Origin: Roseiarcus sp963780825
GTDB taxonomy: Bacteria > Pseudomonadota > Alphaproteobacteria > Rhizobiales > Beijerinckiaceae
Assembly: GCA_963780825.1 (NCBI GenBank)
Contig: CAWADL010000014.1
Coordinates: forward strand, 310,001 to 374,000
DNA: 64,000 nt
Direction: 5' to 3'
Part shown: in pieces, positions 9,045 to 17,962 of the stretch
How positions within the stretch are numbered: position 1 is the first letter of the stretch
Layout of the letters: each line of letters opens with the position of its first letter
The notes under the pieces: model-generated
Database searches by the model: none
The model's input: the letters and a program-made list of their open reading frames with translations, nothing else
Told to the model about the DNA's origin: nothing
Translations under genes and position numbers: made by a program

Positions 9045-9827
9045 TTGATTGACGCGGCTCCCGAGGTCCTCTCCGGACGCGGTGTGCGGGTGTTTTATGG
9101 ACGAAAAGCCGCCGTCGACGGCGTCGATCTGAGTTTAGGCCGCGGGCGGACGCTGGCGGTCGTCGGCAAATCGGGTTCGGGCAAATCGACGCTGGCGCGG
9201 GCGCTTCTGCGGCTGATCTCCGCCGAGGGCGAGATCGCCTGGTTGGGGCGGCCGGTCGCGCGCCTCGAAGGCGGCGCGTTGCGGCGAGCCCGCGCATCGG
9301 CGCAAATCGTCTTCCAAGATCCCTACGCGTCGCTGTCGCCGCGCCAGACGATCGGCGAGATCGTCACAGAGGGGCTTCGCGCGCAAGGCCGCCCGACCGC
9401 CGGCTCCGCGGAGACAGCGCTTGTCTCGGTCGGCCTCGATCCGGCGCTGGCCAGCCGAACCCCGGACGCGCTCTCCGGCGGTCAGCGCCAGCGCGTCGCC
9501 ATCGCCCGCACGCTCGCCCTCGAACCCGCCGCGCTTGTGCTGGACGAGCCAACCTCGTCGCTCGATCGGGCGACGCAAAGCGACATCATCGCGCTGCTCC
9601 AGCGTTTGCAGGCTGCGCTAGGGCTGGCCTATCTGTTCATCACTCATGATCTCGGGCTGGCGCGGGCGATGGCCGACGAGATTCTGGTCATGCGCGCCGG
9701 GCGCGTAGTGGAGCGAGGGGCAGCGGCAGAGATTTTCGCGCGGCCGCGGGAGAATTATACGCGGGAGTTGATTGAGGCGGCGGAACTTCCGTCATTGCGA
9801 GCGCAGCGAAGCAATCCAGCGTCGTGA
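9045..9827 (+). CDS. ABC transporter ATP-binding domain 2 (OppF-like)
   Basis: Second nucleotide-binding domain, 260 residues if started at TTG 9045. Walker A GKSGSGKS, Q-loop FQDPYASLSP, signature LSGGQRQR, Walker B LVLDEPTSSLD and switch ITHD are all intact. It is probably the C-terminal half of a fused double ATPase (see preceding entry). The last eleven residues, SLRAQRSNPAS, are encoded by the left arm of the GTCATTGCGAGC palindromic repeat, which also supplies the stop codon. The native C-terminus was probably replaced or extended by repeat insertion. Confidence 0.88.
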   Translation: MIDAAPEVLSGRGVRVFYGRKAAVDGVDLSLGRGRTLAVVGKSGSGKSTLARALLRLISAEGEIAWLGRPVARLEGGALRRARASAQIVFQDPYASLSPRQTIGEIVTEGLRAQGRPTAGSAETALVSVGLDPALASRTPDALSGGQRQRVAIARTLALEPAALVLDEPTSSLDRATQSDIIALLQRLQAALGLAYLFITHDLGLARAMADEILVMRAGRVVERGAAAEIFARPRENYTRELIEAAELPSLRAQRSNPAS

Positions 9828-9898
9828 GATCGGCGGCCAACTAGATAGGGCGCCTGCCACCGCATGGATTGCCGCGTCGCTTCGCTCCTCGCAATGAC
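9791..9898. repeat. Palindromic repeat, GTCATTGCGAGC family (copy 1), overlaps coding 3' end
   Basis: Inverted repeat with left arm starting GTCATTGCGAGCGCAGCGAA and right arm its imperfect complement ending CTCGCAATGAC. The left arm codes for the tail of the second ATPase domain. A better-conserved copy with 30-bp perfect arms is at 20211-20355. The repeat is of a type widespread in Hyphomicrobiales genomes. Confidence 0.8.
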
Positions 9899-9952
9899 GT
9901 TGCGTCGCAGATGTCGACGATAACGTTTGGTTTAGAGAAGGGCGCCAGTTCC

Positions 9953-10101
9953 GTCATGGCCGGGCTTGTCCCGGCCATCACGCCGCCCAGCGCATCGCCG
10001 GTTTCGGAAATAGCACCAGTCGCTGCAAACAAGAGCGTTCGAGTTCTGAGGCCGACGAGCCATGTCACGGCGTGGACGGCCGGGACAAGCCCGGCCATGA
10101 C
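9953..10101. repeat. Palindromic repeat, GTCATGGCCGGG family (copy 1)
   Basis: Inverted repeat with arms GTCATGGCCGGGCTTGTCCC and its complement at 10082-10101. A short inner hairpin sits at the left end (GCCGGGCTTGTCCCGGC). The same core is nested in the element at 11257-11544 and appears degraded near 45.8 and 48.49 kb. It lies in the 9828-10244 gap together with the preceding and following repeats; no gene is seen in that gap. Confidence 0.8.
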
Positions 10102-10125
10102 GCGAAGGCGAACGCCTTGGCGGGC

Positions 10126-10227
10126 CTGTAGCCGCGAACTCCAGATCGCGGTCTCTCCGTGTTCGGCGCTTTATTTGGAGAGCCAGCTGCGAACTCACAA
10201 CGATCGCGATTTGAGATCGCGGCTACA
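10126..10227. repeat. Palindromic repeat, TGTAGCCG family (copy 2)
   Basis: Outer arms CTGTAGCCGCGA and TCGCGGCTACA, with inner AGATCGCGGTCTC and GATCGCGATTTGAGATCGCGG segments as in the copy at 2.37 kb. It lies just 3' of pyrB, where it may help end the transcript. Confidence 0.75.
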
Positions 10228-10244
10228 ACGGCCGTCGCCGAGCC

Positions 10245-11186
10245 TCACGCCGCGTTCGGCAGATGCCGCGCCAGCGCCTCCAGCACCGCCATGCGCACCG
10301 CGACGCCCATCTCGACCTGCTCGCGGATCAACGATTGCGCGCCGTCGGCAATCAGCGAGTCGATCTCGACGCCGCGGTTCATCGGCCCCGGATGCATCAC
10401 CAGCGCGCTGGGCTTGGCGTAAGCGAGCTTTTCCGCATCGAGCCCGAAATAACGGAAGTATTCCTTGGTTGACGGCACAAAGGCGCCGGACATGCGCTCG
10501 CGCTGCAGGCGCAGCATCATCACGATGTCGGCGTCCTTCAGCCCGGTCTTCATGTCGTGGAACACCTCGACGCCTGTCTCCTCAATCCCCGCCGGCATCA
10601 AGGTTGAAGGCCCGACGACGCGCACCCGCGCGCCGAGCGCGCTCAACGCAATGATGTTTGAACGCGCGACCCGCGAATGCAGGATGTCGCCGCAGATGGC
10701 GACCGTCAGCCCCTCGATGCGTCCGCAATTTCGCCGGATCGTCAACGCGTCGAGCAACGCTTGCGTCGGATGTTCGTGCGCGCCATCGCCGGCGTTGACG
10801 ACGGAGCAATCAACCTTGCGCGCCAGCAGATGCACCGCGCCCGCCTGATGGTGACGCACGACGATGATGTCGGGCCGCATGGCGTTGAGCGTCATCGCCG
10901 TATCGATCAGCGTCTCGCCCTTCTTCACGCTGGAGTTGCCGACCGCCATGTTCATAACGTCAGCGCCGAGGCGCTTGCCCGCCAGCTCGAACGAGGATTG
11001 CGTGCGGGTGGAGGCCTCGAAGAACAGGTTGATCTGCGTGCGGCCGCGCAGCGTGGCGCGCTTCTTCTCGACCTGCCGCGACACGTCGACGGCGGCGTCC
11101 GCGAGATCGAGCAGGTTCTCGATCTCGGGGCGAGAAAGCCCCTCGATGCCGAGAAGATGGCGGTGTGCAAAAGTTTCGGCGGGCAT
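10245..11186 (-). CDS. pyrB: Aspartate carbamoyltransferase catalytic subunit
   Basis: Catalyses carbamoyl phosphate plus aspartate to carbamoyl aspartate, the second step of pyrimidine synthesis. The carbamoyl-phosphate loop FFEASTRTQSSFELAGKRLG is intact, followed by SSVKKGETLIDT, HEHPTQALLDA and VMHPGPMNRGVEI, all PyrB hallmarks. The frame is open to 11261, but its first 25 codons are partly palindromic repeat, so the ATG at 11186 (MPAETFAHRHLLGI, 313 residues, normal family length) is preferred. The usual partner pyrC is not on the minus strand immediately downstream; instead there are three repeats and then the Opp ATPase on the other strand. Confidence 0.95.
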   Translation of the reverse strand: MPAETFAHRHLLGIEGLSRPEIENLLDLADAAVDVSRQVEKKRATLRGRTQINLFFEASTRTQSSFELAGKRLGADVMNMAVGNSSVKKGETLIDTAMTLNAMRPDIIVVRHHQAGAVHLLARKVDCSVVNAGDGAHEHPTQALLDALTIRRNCGRIEGLTVAICGDILHSRVARSNIIALSALGARVRVVGPSTLMPAGIEETGVEVFHDMKTGLKDADIVMMLRLQRERMSGAFVPSTKEYFRYFGLDAEKLAYAKPSALVMHPGPMNRGVEIDSLIADGAQSLIREQVEMGVAVRMAVLEALARHLPNAA

Positions 11187-11256
11187 GAGGCGAGCGGGTG
11201 TTAGGGGTTCAGCCAAGCAGGCGTGAGCGCCTTCATAGCCCGCCTCGTTCCCTCTT

Positions 11257-11544
11257 GTCATTCCCGCGGACGCGCATGTGCGCTAAGATAGGGTGTTTGA
11301 TCGCCGCTATCCGCGTCATGGCCGGACTTGTTCCGGCCATCCACGCCGTGACGCGGCTCGTCGTCGTCAGAACTAGAACACTACTGTTTGCAGCAGACGC
11401 TGCTTTATTCCGAAACCTGTAGTGCGCGCCACGGCGTGGATGGCCGGGACAAGCCCGGCCATGACGGGGCCCGCGCGTTTTCGAGGCAAAACCTATCTTA
11501 GCGCCTATGCGCTTTCGCGGGAATCCAGGGGGGCAGAGAATGAC
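11257..11544. repeat. Three-layer nested palindromic element
   Basis: This element fills most of the pyrB/tannase gap. The outermost layer is GTCATTC (11257) and GAATGAC (11538-11544), with CCCGCG-rich sequence related to the GTCATCCCCGCG family. The middle layer is GCGCTAAGATAGG (11280-11292) with its exact complement at 11492-11504, closely related to the outer arms of the 5.4-kb element. The innermost is a GTCATGGCCGG-family core (11315-11465). The remaining 11545-11744 holds no gene apart from the ribosome binding site of the next one. Confidence 0.75.
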
Positions 11545-11744
11545 ATCGGTGACGAGGATGTGAGCAGCTGAGCTTCGGTCGCGCAATTGCCAGCAAATCA
11601 CCTCGGTGGTATGAGTTTGATCATTCGGCGTCAGAGGACAGGTCCTCACACGGGGATAGCGTTCTCAAATTTGATCATGACTCCAAATAGTCATGATTCT
11701 CGATGCAGAATGCCAAATAGAAACCAAACAAAGGGAGGACGACC

Positions 11745-13370
11745 ATGCGGCGCTATTCGTCTTATATGCAGAGTCGTGGCCGGAGATTCGCGGTGGGCAT
11801 CGCATTCGGCGCCCTGATCGCGGGCGCGAGCTCGGCTGTGGCCGCCGATTGCAGCGCGCTCGCTGGTAAGAGCTTTGGTCCGGCAACGATCACCGGATCG
11901 ACCAGCGTTACGCCGCCTTCGAGCCTTCTCGGCGCCGATCCGCCAATTCCCACGGAGATCAAAGCGCCATTCTGCCGTGTTCAAGGGGTCATCAGGCCGT
12001 CCGCGGATTCAGACATCAATTTCGAGGTCTGGCTTCCTCCACAGGGCGCCTGGAACGGTAAATTCAGCGAGATTGGCAACGGCGGTTTCGCTGGTTCTCT
12101 CATCCTTCCTTCGCTGGCGTGGCGATTGGAGGAGGGCTACGCGGTCTCCGGCACCGATACAGGTCATTCCGGCGGCTCTCTGGATGCGGGTTGGGCGCTC
12201 GGCCACCCCGAGAAGATCGCGGATTTTGGTTGGCGCGCCATCCACGAAACCGCGACGGCTTCAAAGTCGGTTATCGACGCGTACTACGGAAAGCCGGCCA
12301 GCCGGTCGTATTTCGCGGGATGCTCGGATGGCGGCCGCGAAGCGCTGATCGCTGCACAGCGTTTTCCAAAAGACTTCGATGGCATCGTCGCAGGCGCGCC
12401 GGCGAACTACTGGACAAACCTTATGACGAACGCCTCAGCCACCATGCGCGCGCTCAACAAGCCGGGCGCCTGGTTGTCGCCCGCCAAGCTGACGCTGGTC
12501 AGCGAGGCGGCGCAACGCACCTGCCCGAGCGGCGATGGCTATCTGGACGATCCGAGCTCATGCCGCTTTGATCCCTCGACGCTTGTTTGCAAATCGGGGC
12601 AAAGCGAAGGCTGTCTTACAGAGGCTGAGCTTGGAGGACTGAAGGCGATCTATGGCGGGACCAAAGACGCCGACGGTAAGCTGATCAATCCTGGTTTTCC
12701 CGTCGGCGGAGAGGCGGGCCCCGCGGCTTGGAGTTTCTGGATTACCGGCGTCGATCCGCAGCGCACGGCAGGCAGCCTGTTGAACGGGTTTTCGTCCGGT
12801 TATTTCGCGAACATGATCTTCAACAAGCCTGACTGGAAGCCTGGTGATGGAAGCGTCGCCGGTGATTGGTCTGCTTCGCAGAAAACAAGCGAAGCGCTGG
12901 ACGCCGTCGATACGGACCTCAGCGCGTTCAAAGCCGCCGGGGGCAAGCTGCTTCAGTATCATGGTTGGAGCGATGCGGCGATCCCGACGACAAGTTCGAT
13001 CAACTACTATAACGCGGTTGCCGAGAAGTTCGGCGGCGTGGAGCAAATAAAATCCTTCTACCGGTTGTTCCTGGCGCCCGGCATGATGCACTGCGGGACA
13101 GGGCCGGGGCCGAGCGCGGTCGGAGGGGTGTTCGGTCCGCCCGCGCCCGATCATGATCCGAGCCACGATGTGCTCGCCGCTCTCGCGCAGTGGGTTGAAA
13201 ACGACAAGGCGCCGGACTCGATCGTCGCGACACGCTACAAAGACGATGATCCAAGCAAGGGCGTCGCGGCCCAGCGGCCGTGGTGCGCGTATCCGGCTGT
13301 CGCAAGCTTTACCGGGAAGGGCGATCATAGCGACGCGGCGAATTTCACCTGTGTGACGCCTGCGAAATAG
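11745..13370 (+). CDS. Tannase/feruloyl esterase family alpha/beta hydrolase, exported
   Basis: 541-residue hydrolase of the tannase/feruloyl esterase family, which cleaves phenolic-acid esters such as gallates or feruloyl-polysaccharide links. It has a basic N-terminus and hydrophobic segment (about residues 15-34, ending AVAAD) consistent with a signal peptide, so it should act outside the cytoplasm. The nucleophile is the Ser in GCSDGG (about residue 188), the acid is the Asp in SDAAIP, and the His is in MMHC. The paired cysteines beside Ser and His (CS-D-HC motif) are both present, as in characterised family members. The start is supported by AAAGGGAGG upstream of ATG. Substrate is not predictable. 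Confidence 0.9.
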   Translation: MRRYSSYMQSRGRRFAVGIAFGALIAGASSAVAADCSALAGKSFGPATITGSTSVTPPSSLLGADPPIPTEIKAPFCRVQGVIRPSADSDINFEVWLPPQGAWNGKFSEIGNGGFAGSLILPSLAWRLEEGYAVSGTDTGHSGGSLDAGWALGHPEKIADFGWRAIHETATASKSVIDAYYGKPASRSYFAGCSDGGREALIAAQRFPKDFDGIVAGAPANYWTNLMTNASATMRALNKPGAWLSPAKLTLVSEAAQRTCPSGDGYLDDPSSCRFDPSTLVCKSGQSEGCLTEAELGGLKAIYGGTKDADGKLINPGFPVGGEAGPAAWSFWITGVDPQRTAGSLLNGFSSGYFANMIFNKPDWKPGDGSVAGDWSASQKTSEALDAVDTDLSAFKAAGGKLLQYHGWSDAAIPTTSSINYYNAVAEKFGGVEQIKSFYRLFLAPGMMHCGTGPGPSAVGGVFGPPAPDHDPSHDVLAALAQWVENDKAPDSIVATRYKDDDPSKGVAAQRPWCAYPAVASFTGKGDHSDAANFTCVTPAK

Positions 13371-13406
13371 CAGCGGCGTTTCTGGCGCGAACCTAAGCAG
13401 GCGCAA

Positions 13407-13502
13407 CTGTAGAGGCGGTCGTCGACCGCGTTCTCCAGGGAGACCGTCACCTCCTGAAAGCGGCGATCTCCTAGGGAGCGCGGTCGACGACCGCGGCTAC
13501 AT
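13407..13502. repeat. Palindromic repeat, TGTAGCCG family (copy 3, divergent)
   Basis: Arms begin CTGTAG and end GGCTACAT, with inner segments GCGGTCGTCGACCGCG and GCGGTCGACGACCGCGG. It is downstream of the tannase-family gene. The remaining bases to 13640 contain only the leader of the acyl-CoA dehydrogenase gene. Confidence 0.65.
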
Positions 13503-13640
13503 CGGAGAGTGACTTCGCGCCGGCACCGTCTTTACCGGCGAATTTTCGAATCAAGACGACGTAACCCGCGCCCCTTGAGAATCACATCAAGATGGTTCAT
13601 ATGTAAACTACCGCACGCCGAACTCGCCAAGGACACGCCC

Positions 13641-15420
13641 ATGCCCGTCTACAAAGCGCCCGTCGACGACACGCTGTTCCTTCTCACCGACGTGTTCGAC
13701 CTGAACCGCCTCAGTAACCTGCCGCGCTTCGCCGACGCGCCGATCGACACGGTCGAGGCGGTGCTGACGGAGGCCGGCAAGTTCGCCGAAGAAGTGCTGC
13801 AGCCGCTCAACGTCGTCGGCGATCGCGAGGGCTGCACACGACACGACGACGGCTCGGTGACGACGCCCAAAGGCTTCAAGGAGGCCTACAAAGCGTTCGT
13901 CGAGGGCGGCTGGGTCGGGATCTCGGGCGCGCAGGAATACGGCGGACAGGGTCTGCCGCATTTCCTCGGCGTCGTCGCCAGCGAATACACGATCTCCGCC
14001 AATCTCGCCTTCGCGATGTATCCGGGCCTCACCAACGGCGCGGCGGCGGCGCTGGCCATCCACGCCAGCGATACGCTCAAGCAGACCTACCTGCCGAAGC
14101 TCACCAGCGGCGAGTGGACCGGCACGATGAACCTGACCGAGCCGCACTGCGGCACGGATTTGGGGCTCATCAAGACCAAGGCGACGCGCAACGCCGACGG
14201 TTCGTTCGCCCTCACCGGCCAGAAGATTTTCATCTCCTCCGGCGAGCACGACCTGGCCGATAACATCATCCACCTCGTGCTTGCCCGCATCGAGGGCGCG
14301 CCGGCGGGCGTGAAGGGAATCTCGCTGTTCGTGGCGCCGAAATTCCTGCCCGACACGGGCGTGCGCAACGGCCTTATCTGCGGCTCGATCGAGCATAAGA
14401 TGGGCATTCACGGCAATTCGACCTGCGTGATGAACTTCGACGGCGCCAAGGCCTGGCTGGTCGGCGAGGAGAACCGCGGCCTCAACGCCATGTTCGTGAT
14501 GATGAACGGCGCCCGACTTGGCGTCGCCGCGCAGGGCCTCGCGCAGTCGGAGGTCGCCTATCAGAACGCCGCAGCCTATGCGAAGGATCGGCTGCAAGGC
14601 CGCTCGCTGACAGGCCCGAAATCCCCCGACAAGCCGGCCGACTCAATCCTCGTCCATCCCGACGTGCGTCGCATGCTGCTCGAAATCCGCAGCTTCAACG
14701 AAGCCGCCCGGGCTCTGTTGGTGTCCGTCGCGCTCTCCGAGGACGAAGCGCTGGGCTCGCCCGACGAGGGCGCGCGGCAGGCCGCGGAGGATCGCATCGG
14801 CCTGCTGACGCCGGTGCATGAAAGGCGTGTTCACCGATCTCGGCTTCGCCAATGCGGTGAAGGCGCAGCAGGTGCTCGGCGGCCACGGCTATATCGCGGA
14901 ATGGGGCATGGAGCAGTTCGTCCGCGACGCGCGCATCGCCATGATCTACGAAGGCGCGAACGGCATCCAGGCGCTCGACCTGGTCGGGCGCAAATTGCCG
15001 AAGGACGGGGGCCGGGCGATTACCGCCTTCTTCGGCGAGGTGAACGGGTTCCTCGCCGAGAATAAAGAGAACGAGGCGCTGGCGCCTTATTTGGCGCCGG
15101 TGAAAACCGCGGTCGGCCAGTTGCAGCAGGCGACGATGTGGCTGATGCAGAACGCGATGAAAAACCCCGACAATGCCGGCGCCGCGTCGACCGACTACAT
15201 GCACCTGTTCGGGCTCGTAGCCTTCTCCTATATGTGGGCGAAGATCGCCAAGGCGGTGCTCGCGCGCCAGACGGCGGGAACCAGCAGCGCCGCGCTTGAC
15301 TCGCAAACTGTGGCTCGCGCGGTTCTTCAACGCGCGGGTGCTCCCGAAGCCGCCGCGCATCTCCAGCGCATTTCGAGCGGCGCGGAGACGTTGATGGGCC
15401 TGGCGGCGGAGGTGTTCTGA
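13641..15420 (+). CDS. Acyl-CoA dehydrogenase, DmdC-like four-domain type, frameshifted
   Basis: FAD flavoprotein that introduces the alpha-beta double bond in acyl-CoA. It belongs to the roughly 595-residue subgroup with a short extra N-terminal domain (MPVYKAPVDDTLFLL start) and an extra C-terminal domain, a subgroup that includes 3-methylmercaptopropionyl-CoA dehydrogenase DmdC but also many uncharacterised long-chain enzymes. Core motifs are TEPHCGTDLG, KIFISSGEHD, KMGIHGNSTC and QQVLGGHGYIAEWGMEQF. The frame is broken near 14815, where removing one C (GTG-C-ATG) joins LLTPV to MKGVFTDLGF. The open frame extends upstream to 13509, but ATG 13641 matches the family start. It probably forms a beta-oxidation unit with the thiolase and FadB genes downstream. 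Confidence 0.92.
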
Positions 15421-15460
15421 TAGGGTGTTGCGATGAGCCGTGATCGACACGCCGGAAGCC

Positions 15461-15934
15461 ATGAGGTCGAACCCGGAGAGCCCGTCAACTGACGGGCGGC
15501 TGCCAGTGCGGCGCGGTGCGCTATCGCATCGGCGCCGTGCGGCGAGGGCGCGAATCTCTGCCATTGCCGCATGTGCCAGAAGGCGAGCGGCGGCCCGTTG
15601 ATGGCGTTCGCGCCGGTGGCGCTGGCCGATTTCGAAATCACGCGCGGCGCCATTGCTACGTTTCGCAGCTCGGAGATAGCGGATCGCGGTTTTTGCGCGG
15701 CCTGTGGCACGCCGCTGACCTATCAGGCCTTGGGCAAGGACTACGTCGACGTGACGATCGGTTCGCTCGACACGCCGGCCGCCGTCGCCCCCACCCGCCA
15801 GATCGCCGCCGACGCAGCCGCGCCTTGGCTGTGGGCCGCGCTGGCGACGGACAATTTGCCGCTCGATATGGTGGCAGACGGAAGCGCATATCCCCGACGT
15901 CGGCAGCCGCCAGCATCCCGATCATGACACGTAA
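15461..15934 (+). CDS. GFA-domain (glutathione-dependent formaldehyde-activating-like) protein, three frameshifts
   Basis: Small zinc-binding protein of the GFA/DUF636 fold. Visible metal-ligand blocks are TGGCQCGAVRY, CHCRMCQK (written across a frame change) and FCAACGTPL, then a tail ending VGSRQHPDHD. The frame must be corrected near 15488, 15545 and 15885; each is a net +1 insertion. The start is uncertain; ATG 15461 is compatible with the first correction. Few members of this fold have proven formaldehyde activity, so only the fold is claimed. It sits between acyl-CoA dehydrogenase and thiolase genes on the same strand. Confidence 0.75.
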
Positions 15935-15945
15935 CCGCACCCAAA

Positions 15946-16054
15946 TTGTCATCCCCGCGAAAGCGGGGATCCAGGGGATACACGACTTGCTCTTGGACGG
16001 TTGGCGACACGACGCGCGGCAGCTCCTGGATCCCCGCGTTCGCGGGGATGACAA
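15946..16054. repeat. Palindromic repeat, GTCATCCCCGCG family (standalone copy)
   Basis: Arms TTGTCATCCCCGCGAA and TTCGCGGGGATGACAA (16039-16054), continuing with GCGGGGATCCAGG / CTGGATCCCCGCG. This is the same core as inside the 5.4-kb nested element but lacks the GCGCTAA outer arms. Confidence 0.8.
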
Positions 16055-16102
16055 AATGATCAGTTTCGATACATCGCCCAACCAATCCCTAGAGGAAACC
16101 CC

Positions 16103-17312
16103 ATGGTCGACGCTTTCATCTACGATCACGTCCGCACGCCGCGCGGGCACGGCAAAGCTGACGGCTCGCTGCACACGGTCTCGACGTTGCAATTGGCGGC
16201 AACCGCGCTGAAGGCGGTCAAAGACCGCAACCATCTGAAGGAGAACGAAATCGACGACGTCGTGATGGGCTGCGTCGATCCCGTCGGCGAGGCCGGCGGC
16301 GACGTTCCCCGCATGGCCGCGCTTGCGGCCGGGCTCGGCCAGGGCGTCGCCGGCGTGCAGATCAACCGCTTCTGCGCATCCGGTCTCGACAGCGTCAATT
16401 TCGCTGCCGCGCAGGTGATGTCGGGCCAGCACGATCTGACGATCGGCGGCGGCGTCGAATCGATGAGCCGCGTCGGCATCGGCGCCAGCGGCGGCGCCTG
16501 GGTCGCCGATCCCTCGTTCGCGGTCGCCAATTACTTTATGCCGCAAGGCATATCGGCCGACCTCATCGCCACCAAATATGGCTTCTCGCGCGACGACGTC
16601 GACGCCTACGCCGTGCAATCACAGAAACGCGCCGGCGAGGCCTGGGCGGCTCAGCGCTTCAAGCCGTCGATCGCGCCGGTGAAGGACATCAACGGTCTCA
16701 CGATGCTCGATCGCGACGAGCACATGCGCCCCTCGACCGACATGCAGTCGCTAGCGAGCTTGAAACCTTCGTTCGTGATGATGGGGGAACAGGGCGGCTT
16801 CGACGCGGTGGCTGTGCAGGCGCATCCCGAGGTGGAGCGCGTGATCCACGTCCACCACGCCGGCAATTCCTCCGGCATCGTCGACGGCTCGGCCGCGGTG
16901 CTGATCGGCTCGAAGGAAGCCGGCGCGAAGCACGATTTCAAGCCGCGGGCGCGCGTGCGCGCCTTCGCCAACATCGGCACCGAGCCGGCGATCATGCTGA
17001 CCGGGCCGGTCGACGTGACCAAGAAAGTGCTGGCCCGCGCCGGCATGAAGATCGAGGACATCGATCTGTTCGAGGTCAACGAGGCCTTCGCATCGCGTCG
17101 TGCTGCGCTTCGCGCAGGCCTTCGATCTCGACTTGAGCCGCATCAACGTCAACGGCGGCGCGATCGCGATGGGCCACCCGCTCGGCGCGACCGGCGCGAT
17201 GATCCTCGGCACGGCGCTCGACGAACTCGAGCGCACCGGCAAGAGCACGGCGCTGGTGACGCTTTGCATCGGCGGCGGCATGGGCACGGCGACGATCATC
17301 GAGCGAGTCTGA
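16103..17312 (+). CDS. Acetyl-CoA acyltransferase (thiolase), frameshifted
   Basis: Thiolase catalysing the last, chain-cleaving step of beta-oxidation. The nucleophilic Cys is in INRFCASGL (about residue 92), the His is in GGAIAMGHPLGATGA and the second Cys in TLCIGGGMGTA. The N-terminus IYDHVRTPRGHGKADGSLH is typical of FadA/PaaJ-like degradative thiolases. The frame breaks near 17093 within NEAFAS; removing one inserted C (GCATCG-C-GTCGTG) gives the expected VVLRFAQAFDLD continuation. It pairs functionally with the FadB-type gene downstream. Confidence 0.93.
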
Positions 17313-17367
17313 CGCAAGGCCCTCGCGCTAAGGCGACCTGCATGGTCAACGCCTCCCGGAGGTTCCC

Positions 17368-17952
17368 ATGCGTAAGCTGCTCTTTGCTTTCGTTCTCGGT
17401 TTTGTCCCGACTTTAGCCCATGCGGAATGCATGGAAGTGCGCGACTTGATCAAGCAGGAAACCGCAGGCCCCGACAAATATGCCGACACGTTCTATTTCC
17501 GTCGCGAGCACCGGGCCGACAGCGTGCTGATGCTGATCAAGCATACGACCGAGCGGGGACGCTTGCCGCAACGCTGGCTGTTCCTGCACCGCGACGACCC
17601 GAAATCCGCATCCTATTGCGTGCTGAGCCGCGGGGTGGTGTTCGGCCAGCATGAAGACCAGCCGGAGAATCCGTCCGCCGATAATTTCGGTCCGGCCGGC
17701 TCCGGCCTGCCGCGCTGCGCTAGCGCCAGCAAGGAATTCACGGCGCCGGAGCTGCTACGCTACTGGGCGAACCGCGAATTGGGATCGGCCAGCATTCTCT
17801 ACACATCCTCGCCGGACGGCCCGGGCTTTCAGTTTCTCTTCACCGACGATCAGGACTGGATCATCATCGAAGATGAGAAGGAACAGTCCTGCTTCTTCGA
17901 TCGCGGCACCGACATGGTGCTGCGCTTCAACACCACGCTGATCAACCCTTGA
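17368..17952 (+). CDS. Small exported protein, function unknown
   Basis: 194-residue protein with a clear signal peptide (MRKLLFAFVLGFVPTLAHA, cleavage after AHA) and a good ribosome binding site (GGAGGTTCCC before ATG). The mature part has four scattered cysteines (CMEV, SYCVL, PRCAS, QSCFF) that could form two disulfides. I do not recognise a family. It lies between thiolase and FadB genes with only 10 bp to the latter, so it is probably co-transcribed with beta-oxidation genes, although no lipid role is evident. Confidence 0.75.
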   Translation: MRKLLFAFVLGFVPTLAHAECMEVRDLIKQETAGPDKYADTFYFRREHRADSVLMLIKHTTERGRLPQRWLFLHRDDPKSASYCVLSRGVVFGQHEDQPENPSADNFGPAGSGLPRCASASKEFTAPELLRYWANRELGSASILYTSSPDGPGFQFLFTDDQDWIIIEDEKEQSCFFDRGTDMVLRFNTTLINP

Positions 17953-17962
17953 GGAGCGCAAC

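Noticed and set aside
13608..14597. 329-codon minus-strand open frame
   Set aside because: Antisense to the acyl-CoA dehydrogenase, whose motifs are complete on the plus strand.
2366..16054. CRISPR array suggested by recurring short repeats
   Set aside because: The repeats are palindromic pairs scattered between genes, not direct repeats with uniform spacers, and no cas genes are present.
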